Source: Lentzea aerocolonigenes
Lineage (GTDB): Bacteria; Actinomycetota; Actinomycetes; Mycobacteriales; Pseudonocardiaceae
Direction of reading: 5' to 3'
Assembly (NCBI RefSeq): GCF_000955955.1
Contig: NZ_JYJG01000006.1
Coordinates: forward strand, 1 to 26,501
DNA length: 26,501 nucleotides
Shown here one piece after another: positions 13,252 to 21,699 of the stretch. Position 1 is the first letter of the stretch. Each line of letters opens with the position of its first letter. A program made the translations under genes and the position numbers. Under the pieces are notes generated by a model. That model saw nothing but the letters and a program-made list of their open reading frames with translations, was not told the DNA's origin and did no database searches.

Positions 13252-14414
13252 TAGAGCTTGTGGAGTCGCTCCACGGCCTCGTCGATCACCGCGTCCTGCT
13301 TGCAGAACGCGAACCGGATCAGGTGCTTCCACTCGTCAGGCCGGTCCGTGAACACCTGGACCGGCACCGCCGCGACCCCGATTCGGGCGGGCAGGTCGCG
13401 ACACAGCTGCCATCCGTCCTCATAGCCGAGCGGCCGCACGTCCGCGCAGATGAAGTACGTGCCCTCCGACGACCGCACCTCGAAACCGGCCGCACGCAGC
13501 CCCTCGGCCAGACGCGCGCGCTTCGAGGCCAACGAGTCGCGCAACCCGGCGACCCAGTCCAGTTCGGCGGTCAGAGCGTGCGCGACGGCGGGCTGGAAAG
13601 GCGCCCCGCCCACGAACGTCATGAACTGCTTGGCGGCACGCACAGCGGACACCAGAGCAGCCGGTCCGCACACCCAGCCGATCTTCCAGCCCGTGCAGTT
13701 GAACGTCTTCCCGGCGCCGGAGATCGACAACGTCCGAGAAGCCATCCCCGGCAGCGAAGCCAGCGGGATGTGCGTCAGCCCGTCGAACACCAGGTGCTCG
13801 TAGACCTCGTCGGTGATCGCCAACAGGTCGTGCTCGATGCACAGGGCAGCGATGGCTTGGAGCTCCTCCAACCGGAACACGGTCCCGGTCGGGTTGTGCG
13901 GCGAGTTGACCAGGATGGCCCGAGTCCGCGGAGTGACCGCAGCCCGCAGGGCATCGACATCCAGCGCCAACCGGCCGGACGAGTCCTCACGCAGCCCAAC
14001 AGTCACGCGCGAAGCGCCGGCCATCGCCACGGAAGCCGCGTAGGAGTCGTAGTAGGGCTCGATCAGGATCACTTCATCGCCGGCCTCGACCAGCGCCAGC
14101 AACGAAGCCGCGATCGCCTCGGTGGCCCCGACCGTCACCAGGATCTCGGAGTCCGGGTCGTAGGAGAGCCCGTACCGGGACCGGTGGGCAGCCACCGCAA
14201 TTCGGAGCACCGGCATGCCAGGACCCGGCGGGTACTGGTTCACGCCCGACGAGATCGCCGATCGTGCCGCCTCCAGCATGGAGAGAGGACCGTCGGTGTC
14301 GGGGAAGCCCTGACCGAGGTTGACGGCGTCGTGCTGCACGGCCAGCGCCGTCATCTCCGCGAAGATGGTCGACGTGAACGGCTGCAACCGGGGAACTAGC
14401 GCTGGTACCCGCAC
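13251..14414 (-). CDS. dapC: PLP-dependent aminotransferase, probable N-succinyldiaminopimelate aminotransferase
   Basis: 387 residues from a GTG at 14414. Fold-type I aminotransferase with VNLGQGFPD (31-39), NQYPPGPG (59-66), NPTG (174-177), TDEVYEHLVFD (201-211) and the PLP-binding lysine in SGAGKTFNCTGWKIGW (Lys236). It closely resembles M. tuberculosis Rv0858c (DapC) along its whole length, as recalled from memory. DapC makes N-succinyl-LL-diaminopimelate from the keto precursor in the lysine/peptidoglycan pathway. Methionine or kynurenine aminotransferases share the same fold and motifs, so the substrate is inferred. The start is only 23 bp from the divergent DUF445 gene. Confidence 0.88.
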   Translation of the reverse strand: MRVPALVPRLQPFTSTIFAEMTALAVQHDAVNLGQGFPDTDGPLSMLEAARSAISSGVNQYPPGPGMPVLRIAVAAHRSRYGLSYDPDSEILVTVGATEAIAASLLALVEAGDEVILIEPYYDSYAASVAMAGASRVTVGLREDSSGRLALDVDALRAAVTPRTRAILVNSPHNPTGTVFRLEELQAIAALCIEHDLLAITDEVYEHLVFDGLTHIPLASLPGMASRTLSISGAGKTFNCTGWKIGWVCGPAALVSAVRAAKQFMTFVGGAPFQPAVAHALTAELDWVAGLRDSLASKRARLAEGLRAAGFEVRSSEGTYFICADVRPLGYEDGWQLCRDLPARIGVAAVPVQVFTDRPDEWKHLIRFAFCKQDAVIDEAVERLHKL

Positions 14415-14437
14415 AACGCAGGATCTTCACGGACAAT

Positions 14438-15691
14438 GTGGGTGTGGAGCAACTGACCGCCGCTGACCAGCAGAAGCGCACGGACCTGCGCAAGATGAAG
14501 CTCGTCGCGACGAGCTTCCTCGTCGGCGCGACGGTCATCTTCTTCGGAACCCACGCGTTCGAGGGCGCCTGGGTCGGTTACGTACGAGCAGCAGCCGAAG
14601 CGGGCATGGTCGGCGCGCTCGCCGACTGGTTCGCGGTCACGGCGCTGTTCAGGAGGCCGCTGGGCCTGCCGATCCCGCACACCGCGATCATCCCCGAGCG
14701 CAAGAACATGTTCGGCAAGACCCTCGGCGACTTCGTGGGCGTCAACTTCCTGAGTCCGGAAGTGGTCCAGGACAAGCTCAGGAGAGCGGGCATCGCCGAA
14801 CGTGCCGGTGCGTGGATCAAGCAGCCGGAGAACGCCGAACGCCTCACCAACGAGCTCGCGAACGTCATCAAGGGCGCCATCACGGTCCTCAAGGACGAAG
14901 AGGTCCAGGCCGTCCTGGAGCACGCGATCGTCAAGCGGGTCACGGAGAAACCCTGGGGCCCGCCGCTCGGCAAGCTGCTGAACCAGGTGCTCACGGACGG
15001 CGCGCACCACAAGCTCGTCGACCTCATGTGCGACCGTGCCTACGAGTGGGTCAGGGACAACTACGACAAGGTCAGCCTGATCGTCACGGACCGCGCGCCC
15101 ACCTGGTCGCCCAAGTTCGTCGACGCGATGCTCGGCGACAAGGTCTACACCGAGCTGGTCAACTTCGCCTGGGCGGTCAAGACCGACGTCAACCACCCGA
15201 TGCGGCTCGCGATCGACCAGTTCATGATCGAGTTCTCGAACGACATGCAGACCGACCCGTCCACCATGCAGAAGGCCGAGCAGGTCAAGCAGCAGGTGAT
15301 CAACCACCCGGACGTCCAGAAGCTAATCAGCTCAGCTTGGGGCACCGCGAAGAAGATGCTGATCGACGCGGCGGAAGACCCGTCCAGCGAACTGAGGAAA
15401 CGCGTCACGCAGGGCCTGATCACGCTCGGCACGAACCTCGCCACGGACGCAGATCTGCGCGCCAAGGTCGACGGCTGGCTGGAGCAGGCCGCCGGGTACG
15501 TCGTCGGCAACTACCGCGCGGAGATCACCACGCTGATCACGGACACGGTCGAGCGCTGGGACGCGGAGGAGACCTCGCGCAAGATCGAACTGCAGGTCGG
15601 CAGGGACCTGCAGTTCATCCGGATCAACGGCACCGTGGTCGGCGCACTCGCCGGCCTGGTGATCTACACGGTGGCCAACGCGCTGTTCTGA
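14438..15691 (+). CDS. DUF445 family membrane protein
   Basis: 417 residues from a GTG at 14438; the GTG at 14444 is an alternative. GACAAT (14432-14437) is a plausible -10 element that would make the 14444 start leaderless. Layout: an N-terminal membrane helix (about 22-42), the family-typical GALADWFAVTALFRRPLGLPIPHTAIIP block (written here in parts: GALADWFAVTALF, RRPLGLPIPHTAIIP, about 58-86), a long helical cytosolic region, and a C-terminal membrane helix (VVGALAGLVIYTVANALF). DUF445 proteins are of unknown function. The last 28 bases overlap the convergent CGNR gene. Confidence 0.9.
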   Translation: MGVEQLTAADQQKRTDLRKMKLVATSFLVGATVIFFGTHAFEGAWVGYVRAAAEAGMVGALADWFAVTALFRRPLGLPIPHTAIIPERKNMFGKTLGDFVGVNFLSPEVVQDKLRRAGIAERAGAWIKQPENAERLTNELANVIKGAITVLKDEEVQAVLEHAIVKRVTEKPWGPPLGKLLNQVLTDGAHHKLVDLMCDRAYEWVRDNYDKVSLIVTDRAPTWSPKFVDAMLGDKVYTELVNFAWAVKTDVNHPMRLAIDQFMIEFSNDMQTDPSTMQKAEQVKQQVINHPDVQKLISSAWGTAKKMLIDAAEDPSSELRKRVTQGLITLGTNLATDADLRAKVDGWLEQAAGYVVGNYRAEITTLITDTVERWDAEETSRKIELQVGRDLQFIRINGTVVGALAGLVIYTVANALF

Positions 15692-16161
15692 CCCGTGTTC
15701 TGGGCGCGGCTCCGTTTTCGGAACGTGCGGGCCTTCTCCCGGTTGCCGCACACCTGCATCGAGCACCAGGTGCGCGAGCGGTTGCGCGAACGGTCGAAGA
15801 ACGCACGCAGGCAGTCGTCGGCGGGACAGATCTTGAAGCGTTCCCAGGAGCCCAGCACGGCCAGTCGAGCGGACGCCGCGAGCACCGCGCCCAGGGCATC
15901 CGAGCTGGACAACACCGGAACGCCGTCCGTCAGCTCGATGTGGACCACGCCGGCCGCCGTCTGAGGGCCTGAAGAGCCCTCGATCGACGACCGCAGTGCC
16001 GCTCTCGCGGCGCGCGCCTGTGCGATTTCCCCGCTCCGCCCGAGGCCGCGTTCGGTCACCCACGCGCGCCAGGAGGCTTCACTGTCCAGTACGTGTCGAG
16101 TGTTCAGGAAGTCGAGCAGCAGCTCGACGTCGTGATCCCAGCCGACAGTCAGACCAGTCAC
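15664..16161 (-). CDS. CGNR zinc-finger transcription regulator (ABATE domain)
   Basis: 165 residues from a GTG at 16161. The frame is open further upstream, but TACAGT (16173-16168) and CTGACG (16197-16192) with an 18-nt spacer form a promoter whose start would fall on this GTG (leaderless). The N-terminal ABATE-like part has the typical HDVELLLDFLNTRHV near residues 10-24. The C-terminal zinc finger has Cys112, Cys117, Cys133 and Cys138 in ICPADDC and WCSMQVCGNREKAR, giving the family name CGNR. Such proteins are probable regulators with unknown ligands. It is divergent from the PadR gene (85 bp gap) and overlaps DUF445 at its 3' end. Confidence 0.9.
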   Translation of the reverse strand: MTGLTVGWDHDVELLLDFLNTRHVLDSEASWRAWVTERGLGRSGEIAQARAARAALRSSIEGSSGPQTAAGVVHIELTDGVPVLSSSDALGAVLAASARLAVLGSWERFKICPADDCLRAFFDRSRNRSRTWCSMQVCGNREKARTFRKRSRAQNTGQNSALATV

Positions 16162-16220
16162 CCCTCCACTGTAGGCGCCACGGCGGTCGCCCGTCAGGCA
16201 TCTGGAGAATGCACTCGGTG

Positions 16221-16239
16221 TATACATCGTGTGTATAGT
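16221..16239 (+). promoter_or_regulatory. Probable PadR autoregulatory operator and -10 element
   Basis: The inverted repeat TATACA (16221-16226) - 5 nt - TGTATA (16232-16237) overlaps TATAGT (16234-16239), a good -10 element 7 bases before the PadR ATG. PadR repressors typically bind dyads in their own promoter (family knowledge). No -35 hexamer is convincing. Confidence 0.6.
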
Positions 16240-16246
16240 GCTTCCC

Positions 16247-16771
16247 ATGTCGATCGGACACGCACTGTTAGGGCTGCTAGAGGGCGGTCCACGGCACGGA
16301 TACGACCTGAAGCGCGCGTACGACGAGCGATTCGGGCAGGACCGGCCGTTGCACTACGGGCAGGTGTACTCGACCCTGTCGCGGCTGCTGAAGAACGGCT
16401 TCGTGACCGAGGCGGGCGTGGAGGCGGGTGACGGTCCAGAGCGCAAGCGGTACGCGATCACGGACGCCGGGGTCACTGATGTAGAGCGCTGGCTCAGCAC
16501 TCCGGAGAAGCCGGAGCCGTACCTGCAGAACACGCTCTACGCGAAGGTCGTGCTCGCGCTGCTGTCCGGCCGCAGCGCCACGGAGGTGCTCGACGCCCAA
16601 CGTGCGGCGCACCTCGGCACCATGCGCGAGCTGACCAGGCGCAAGACCGACGGCGATCTCGCTGACCAGCTCATCTGCGACTTCGCCCTGTTCCACCTGG
16701 AAGCCGACCTGCGGTGGCTCGAACTGACGGCCGCCCGCCTGGACCAACTGGCCGCGGAGGTCACGCGATGA
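16247..16771 (+). CDS. PadR family transcription regulator
   Basis: 174 residues. The start is the ATG at 16247, right after a palindromic promoter and with no ribosome binding site, so it is probably leaderless. The N-terminal PadR winged helix (about 4-85) includes SIGHALLGLLEGGPRHGYDL, YGQVYSTLSRLLKNGFV and RKRYAITDAG. A C-terminal helical dimerisation region follows. It is the first gene of a three-gene operon with an ABC ATPase and permease, coupled by ATGA. PadR-ABC operons are commonly repressed until a toxic ligand binds PadR (family knowledge). Confidence 0.93.
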   Translation: MSIGHALLGLLEGGPRHGYDLKRAYDERFGQDRPLHYGQVYSTLSRLLKNGFVTEAGVEAGDGPERKRYAITDAGVTDVERWLSTPEKPEPYLQNTLYAKVVLALLSGRSATEVLDAQRAAHLGTMRELTRRKTDGDLADQLICDFALFHLEADLRWLELTAARLDQLAAEVTR

Positions 16772-17442
16772 GCCTGCTCAGGGCCGAGGGCCTCACCAAG
16801 TCGTTCGGCAAGACCCACGCGCTGGACGGCGCGGGGATCACGATCCGCGAGGGCGAGGTCGTGGCGGTGATGGGGCCGTCGGGCTCCGGCAAGTCGACGC
16901 TGCTGCACTGCCTCGCCGGGATCCTGCCGCCGGACAGCGGCACGGTGCTCTACCGCGACCAGGACCTGACGGCCATGAACGACAGCGCACGCAGTGAGCT
17001 GCGCAGGACCGAGTTCGGGTTCGTCTTCCAGTTCGGCCAGCTGGTGCCGGAGCTGACCTGCCTGGAGAACGTGGCGCTCCCGCTGCGGCTCAGCGGCATG
17101 AAGCGCAAGGACGCCGAACGCGCTGCGAGGGACTGGCTGAGCAGGTTGGAGGTCGACGGCGTCGCCGACCAGCGTCCCGGCGAGACCTCCGGTGGCCAGG
17201 GGCAACGGGTCGCGGTCGCCCGCGCGCTCGTCACCGGGCCGAAGGTGATCTTCGCCGACGAACCGACCGGCGCGCTCGACTCGCTCAACGGCGAACGCGT
17301 CATGCACCTGCTCACGACCGCGGCACGCGAAACGGGTGCCGCCGTCGTGCTCGTCACGCACGAAGCGCGCGTCGCCGCCTACTCGGACCGCGAGGTCGTG
17401 GTGCGCGATGGCCGCTCACGTGACGTGGAGTTCGCACGGTGA
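16768..17442 (+). CDS. ABC transporter ATP-binding protein (MacB/LolD type)
   Basis: 224 residues from the ATG at 16768, overlapping the PadR stop as ATGA. Motifs: Walker A GPSGSGKST (36-44), Q-loop FVFQFGQLVPELT (about 85-97), a signature that reads TSGGQ instead of LSGGQ (140-144), Walker B VIFADEPTGALDS (Asp164, Glu165) and switch His198 (LVTHEA). All catalytic residues are present. The Q-loop and PELTCLENVALPL pattern place it with ATPases that serve FtsX-type permeases, which is the next gene. The pair probably exports, or senses, a hydrophobic or antibiotic compound. Confidence 0.95.
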   Translation: MSLLRAEGLTKSFGKTHALDGAGITIREGEVVAVMGPSGSGKSTLLHCLAGILPPDSGTVLYRDQDLTAMNDSARSELRRTEFGFVFQFGQLVPELTCLENVALPLRLSGMKRKDAERAARDWLSRLEVDGVADQRPGETSGGQGQRVAVARALVTGPKVIFADEPTGALDSLNGERVMHLLTTAARETGAAVVLVTHEARVAAYSDREVVVRDGRSRDVEFAR

Positions 17443-19676
17443 ACCGGGTCATCAGCGACCTCGCCCTGGGAGTCCGGCTGGCCGTCGGGGGCAGCCGGAA
17501 GTCCTGGGTGAGGCTCGCGCTCCAGGGCATCGGCATCGGGCTCGGTGTCGCGATGCTGCTCCTCGCCGCGGCAATCCCGAACGTGATGGACCACCGGAGT
17601 GAACGGCAGGACGCGCGCAACGCGGTGTCGCACGGCAACGGGCCCGCGCCGCTGCTGATCGAGGAGCAGAGCTACCCGTTCCGCGCCGACTACATCCCCG
17701 GCAGGTACTTCAAGGCGCTCAGCCCGGACGCCCCGATCCCACCCGGTGTCGACCGCATGCCGGCTGACGGCGAGATGTTCGTGTCGCCCGCGCTCGCCGA
17801 GATGCTGGCGACCCCGGCGGGCGCGGAGCTGCTCCGGCCGCGCTTCCCGCAGAAGATCGTCGGCACGATCGGCCAGCCCGGCCTGCTGAACCCGAACGAG
17901 CTCCGCTTCTTCGCCGGTGACGCGGCGATCAAGGAGGATCCGGGCAACAACACCGTCTACGGCTGGGGCGTCTCGTCCAGGAGTCGCCAGCTCGATCCGC
18001 TGCTGTGGATGCTGAGCATCGTCGGCATCGTGGTGCTGCTGTTCCCGGTGCTGGTGTTCGTCAGCGTCGCGACGAGGCTCGCCGCGGCCCAGCGCGATCG
18101 GCGGCTGGCGGCGTTGCGGCTGGTCGGTGCGGGTGCGAGCCGGGTGCGGCTGATCGCGTCCGGTGAGGCGCTGGCCGGAGCTCTGGTCGGCCTGGTGATC
18201 GGGTTCGGGATCTTCTTCGTGGTCCGCCCGCTGGTCGACGAGATCAGCATCGCCGAGCTGTCCGCGTTCCCGAGCGACGTCCTGCCGACGACCGCGCTGA
18301 CCCTCACGGTGGTGCTGGCCGTGCCGGTGCTCGCGGTGGTCACCTCGCTGGTGGCGATGCGCCGGACGATCATCGAACCGCTCGGCGTGGTGCGGGACCA
18401 GAAGCCCGTCCGCCGCAGGGTGTGGTGGCGGCTCGTGCCGGTGGCGGCCGGGATCGCGTTGCTCGCCAGCCAGTTCGGCAACCTCACCCAGTCCGAGAAG
18501 CCGAACCAGTGGCCCGTGGTGAGCGGCATCGTGCTGCTCATGCTCGGCATCCCCGTGCTGCTGCCGTGGCTGGTCGAACGTGTGGTGTCCCTGTTGAAGG
18601 GCCGCACACCCGCGTTGCAGCTGGCCGTTCGTCGCTTGCAGCTCGACAGCGGCACGGCGGCTCGTGTCGTCGGTGGTGTCGCGGTCGTGCTCGCGGGCAC
18701 CGTGACGTTGCAGATGCTGCTGGCCGGCGTCGAGCAGGAGGTGCGGACCGACGCGAAGCGGCAGGCGGCCTTCAACTACCTGACCGTCGACCCGAACTCG
18801 GACGTCGACACGTCCGGGATGGCCGCCGCGCTGGAAAGCAGCAAGGGCGTGAGCGCGGTTCACCGGATCGACCGGGCGTTCGGCCAGCTGCCGTCAGGCC
18901 AGACCGTGGTCATCAGCATCGCCACCTGCACGGCGATGTCCAAGCAGACGACGGTCCCCAACTGCGAGGACGGCAAGGCCTACGCGGTGCGCTACGCCGA
19001 CGGCGACCAGTACGCGCAGGCCGGCGACGTGCTGACGCTCAGGAACACCGGCGAGAAGTGGACGGTGCCACCCGTCGAGGTGCTCAGCAACACCATGCCC
19101 GGGCTCTTCGTGACTCCCGCCGCCGCCAAGGGGCTGGTGCCGACCAGCGCGGAGTACATCGCCGAGCTCGACATGTCGGTGCCCGACGCCGCCGAGTACG
19201 CGCGCAACGCCCTGGCGAGCTACAAGTGGAACGTCTTCACCTACTACGTCGGCCAGGACGACACCGACGAGATGGAACGGGTGTTCGGCGTGATCCGCCG
19301 CGCGCTGCTGGCGGGCGCGGCGCTCACGTTGCTCGTCGCGGCGGCATCACTGCTGGTCGTGGCGCTGGAACAGGTGCGGGAACGGCGCCGGCCGCTCGCC
19401 GTGCTGGCGGCGAGCGGGGTCCCGCGCGGCACGCTGGCCAGGTCGTTGCTGTGGCAGAACGCGCTGCCGCTGGCGATCTCCACGGTCGTCTCGCTGGCCA
19501 CCGGCATCCTGCTCGGCGTGCTGGTGATGCGGGTGTTCGGTGCCGAGGTCGCCTTCGACTGGGCGGGCATCAGCCTGATCACCGGCGTGATCGTGGCGCT
19601 GACGTTCGTGGTCACTGCTCTGACGTTGCCCTCGCTGAGAAGGGCGACCGGAGCACTTGGGTTGCGGACCGAGTAG
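17439..19676 (+). CDS. FtsX-type ABC transporter permease
   Basis: 745 residues from a GTG at 17439, overlapping the ATPase stop as GTGA. An N-terminal membrane helix (about 24-48) is followed by an extracellular domain. A first FtsX membrane block covers about 188-320. More helices around 330-430 precede a second extracellular domain (about 435-610), which has two cysteines (ATCTAM, PNCEDG) that could form a disulphide. A C-terminal FtsX block (LLAGAALTLLVAAASLLVVA onward) completes it. This is the ten-helix duplicated layout of large actinobacterial permeases. The last 65 bases overlap the convergent NACHT gene. Confidence 0.93.
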   Translation: MNRVISDLALGVRLAVGGSRKSWVRLALQGIGIGLGVAMLLLAAAIPNVMDHRSERQDARNAVSHGNGPAPLLIEEQSYPFRADYIPGRYFKALSPDAPIPPGVDRMPADGEMFVSPALAEMLATPAGAELLRPRFPQKIVGTIGQPGLLNPNELRFFAGDAAIKEDPGNNTVYGWGVSSRSRQLDPLLWMLSIVGIVVLLFPVLVFVSVATRLAAAQRDRRLAALRLVGAGASRVRLIASGEALAGALVGLVIGFGIFFVVRPLVDEISIAELSAFPSDVLPTTALTLTVVLAVPVLAVVTSLVAMRRTIIEPLGVVRDQKPVRRRVWWRLVPVAAGIALLASQFGNLTQSEKPNQWPVVSGIVLLMLGIPVLLPWLVERVVSLLKGRTPALQLAVRRLQLDSGTAARVVGGVAVVLAGTVTLQMLLAGVEQEVRTDAKRQAAFNYLTVDPNSDVDTSGMAAALESSKGVSAVHRIDRAFGQLPSGQTVVISIATCTAMSKQTTVPNCEDGKAYAVRYADGDQYAQAGDVLTLRNTGEKWTVPPVEVLSNTMPGLFVTPAAAKGLVPTSAEYIAELDMSVPDAAEYARNALASYKWNVFTYYVGQDDTDEMERVFGVIRRALLAGAALTLLVAAASLLVVALEQVRERRRPLAVLAASGVPRGTLARSLLWQNALPLAISTVVSLATGILLGVLVMRVFGAEVAFDWAGISLITGVIVALTFVVTALTLPSLRRATGALGLRTE

Positions 19677-21651
19677 TCACCTCGTGCTCTGCCAGGCGGT
19701 CCTGCACCAGTCCGTGCCGGAACTGGTAGCAGGCCCCCGCCCGGCAGAGCACGCCGAGCTTGCGCGCGTCCTCCAGGAAGACCATCAGCTCCCACGGCAG
19801 TTTTCCGCGCAGTGCCAACCAGATCCGCGCCACGGTGAACCACCACCAGCGCAGGTGCAGGACGGTGAGCGCGAACCCGAGCATCAGCCCGGACGCGAGA
19901 CCGAGCCCGACCATGCCGGTCTGCCCCGGTCCGAACACCAGTGCCGCCGCCGAGCCGAAGACCACGGCCAGCACCAGGGATCCGGTCCACACCGCGATCC
20001 GGTCGCGCGCCATCGTCCACTGAGGACTGGAGGCTTGGGAGAGCTCGGACGCGCTCGACAACGCGAACCGCAGCGCGACCGCCACGGCGAGCCCGAGGCC
20101 GACCACCAGCCCGGCGGAAAGCCCGTACAGCGCACCGAAGACGAGTCCGGCAGCGAGTCCGAGCACACCCGGCACGAGCAGCAGACTGCGCCAGATTCCC
20201 AGGCGTGGCTTGGCTTTGCGCTCCTGTGATGCGGTGAGTGCGGCCGCGCCGACCCCGATGCCCGCGACCAGACCGGTGATCGGGGCGAGCGACGGTGTGA
20301 TCGAGTACGCCATCAGCCACGCGACGCCGAACCCGCCGATCGCACCCAGCACCAGCGCGCCGAGCACCGCGAGCCACGTGTTGCCGACGGATCGGCGCAG
20401 CTCCCACCAGGCCAGCTCGCGGATGTCCCGGTCGCGCATCTCGTGCGCGAGGAACTCCAGCCACCTGCGGGCCCGATCGCGTGGCCAGACCTGCGAGGCC
20501 CTGGCGTGGTGCGCGAAGGCCCTGTTGCCGAACGCCCTGGACACCAGCTGGTCGCAGAGGTGGTCGGAGATGGCGCGCGCGTCCGGGAAACGGCCGCGGT
20601 CGAGCAGTTCGGTCGGCTCTGCCTCGTTGTCCGCGTAGACCATGCTGGCGAGCCACATCGTCAACGGCGTCGACAACGCGTCGGCGAGCCTGCCGTCCGG
20701 TTCCTCGCGCAGCTGGATGAACACCGGCTCCCATCGGGCCGCGGTCACGGTGTCCGCGCTGGCCCGCAGATAGGCGGCGACCTCGTCCAGATCGAGCGGA
20801 GCCATCTCGACGACGTCCGCGCCGGGCAACGGGCCCGCGAGGTGCACGGCCTGCTCGTACTCGGCGGTGCGGCAGGTCAGCACCAACGGCCTGGTGCCGA
20901 ACGCCTTCGTGATCCGTGCGAGGGCGTCGGCGCGTTGGTGGCCGGGGATGTCGTCGAGGCCGTCCAGCACCGGCAACACCTTGTGCTGCTCGACCAGCAG
21001 GTCACCCGCATAGCTGCCGTACAGCTCGGTGTTGCGCAACGCCGGGTGGTCCTCGTACAGCCTGCGCGTGAGCCACGTGCGGATGTCCTCGACCGCCGGG
21101 TTCCACGTCGAGAGCGGCAGCAGGACCGGGACCATGCCGCCGTCGTAGCGGTCGAGCAACCCGCAGGTCAGCAGCATCGCGACGGTCGTCTTGCCGGTGC
21201 CGGCCTCGCCGAGCAGCACCATCCTGCGGTTGATCTGCCGTTCGAACGCGCCCACGACGGCGTCGCTGCGTCCCGGCGGCGCGTCCGGCTCGTCGCTGAC
21301 GTCGAGCTCAGGGGCGAGCCAGTGCAGGTCGAGGACGTCCGGGTCGGTGAGGCCGCGCGAGCGCACCTCCTCGTTCCACTGAGACTGCAGGCCGATCGCC
21401 AGCGCCCGGCACGCGGCGTCGAGGTGCTCGTCGGTGCTCAGCTCGGCGTTGTGCCTGCGGCGGAGCCACGGGTCGAGTAAAGCCAGGAAGCCCAGGAACG
21501 CCACCGCGAGGACGATCAGCCACACGTGCGGGTTGATGCCGTGGTCGGTCACGAACAGACCGGCCGCGGTGAGCAACGCGGTCAGCACGCAACCGGCCAG
21601 CAGTGCCTGCTGGCGGAATCTGGACATGCGTCGCATCATGACGCACCGCAT
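19612..21651 (-). CDS. Membrane-anchored NACHT-type STAND NTPase
   Basis: 679 residues from the ATG at 21651; ATGs at 21639, 21636 and 21627 are alternatives and none has a strong ribosome binding site. Two N-terminal membrane helices (about 14-34 and 42-60) precede an NTPase: P-loop LLGEAGTGKTT (146-156), Walker B LPVLDGLDDI (226-235) and sensor LVLTCRTAEY (256-265). This is the NACHT pattern. A C-terminal half with about six hydrophobic helices (about 425-610) follows, then a soluble tail. There are no LRR, TPR or WD repeats. STAND NTPases act as signal switches, some of them in phage defence (family knowledge); this membrane subtype is uncharacterised to me. The gene lies 48 bp after a methyltransferase gene on the same strand. 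Confidence 0.85.
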   Translation of the reverse strand: MRCVMMRRMSRFRQQALLAGCVLTALLTAAGLFVTDHGINPHVWLIVLAVAFLGFLALLDPWLRRRHNAELSTDEHLDAACRALAIGLQSQWNEEVRSRGLTDPDVLDLHWLAPELDVSDEPDAPPGRSDAVVGAFERQINRRMVLLGEAGTGKTTVAMLLTCGLLDRYDGGMVPVLLPLSTWNPAVEDIRTWLTRRLYEDHPALRNTELYGSYAGDLLVEQHKVLPVLDGLDDIPGHQRADALARITKAFGTRPLVLTCRTAEYEQAVHLAGPLPGADVVEMAPLDLDEVAAYLRASADTVTAARWEPVFIQLREEPDGRLADALSTPLTMWLASMVYADNEAEPTELLDRGRFPDARAISDHLCDQLVSRAFGNRAFAHHARASQVWPRDRARRWLEFLAHEMRDRDIRELAWWELRRSVGNTWLAVLGALVLGAIGGFGVAWLMAYSITPSLAPITGLVAGIGVGAAALTASQERKAKPRLGIWRSLLLVPGVLGLAAGLVFGALYGLSAGLVVGLGLAVAVALRFALSSASELSQASSPQWTMARDRIAVWTGSLVLAVVFGSAAALVFGPGQTGMVGLGLASGLMLGFALTVLHLRWWWFTVARIWLALRGKLPWELMVFLEDARKLGVLCRAGACYQFRHGLVQDRLAEHEVTTRSATQVLRSPFSARATSEQ

Positions 21652-21699
21652 CGGCCCGGGGTCGATTCAGTGACCCGTGTCGTGACGTTCGTTTCTTGA

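Noticed and set aside
11183..14399. Long plus-strand open frames over the sigma/CHAT operon and the aminotransferase gene
   Set aside because: They are antisense to well-recognised proteins and have Arg/Pro/His/Gln-rich composition typical of GC-rich shadow frames, with no domain.
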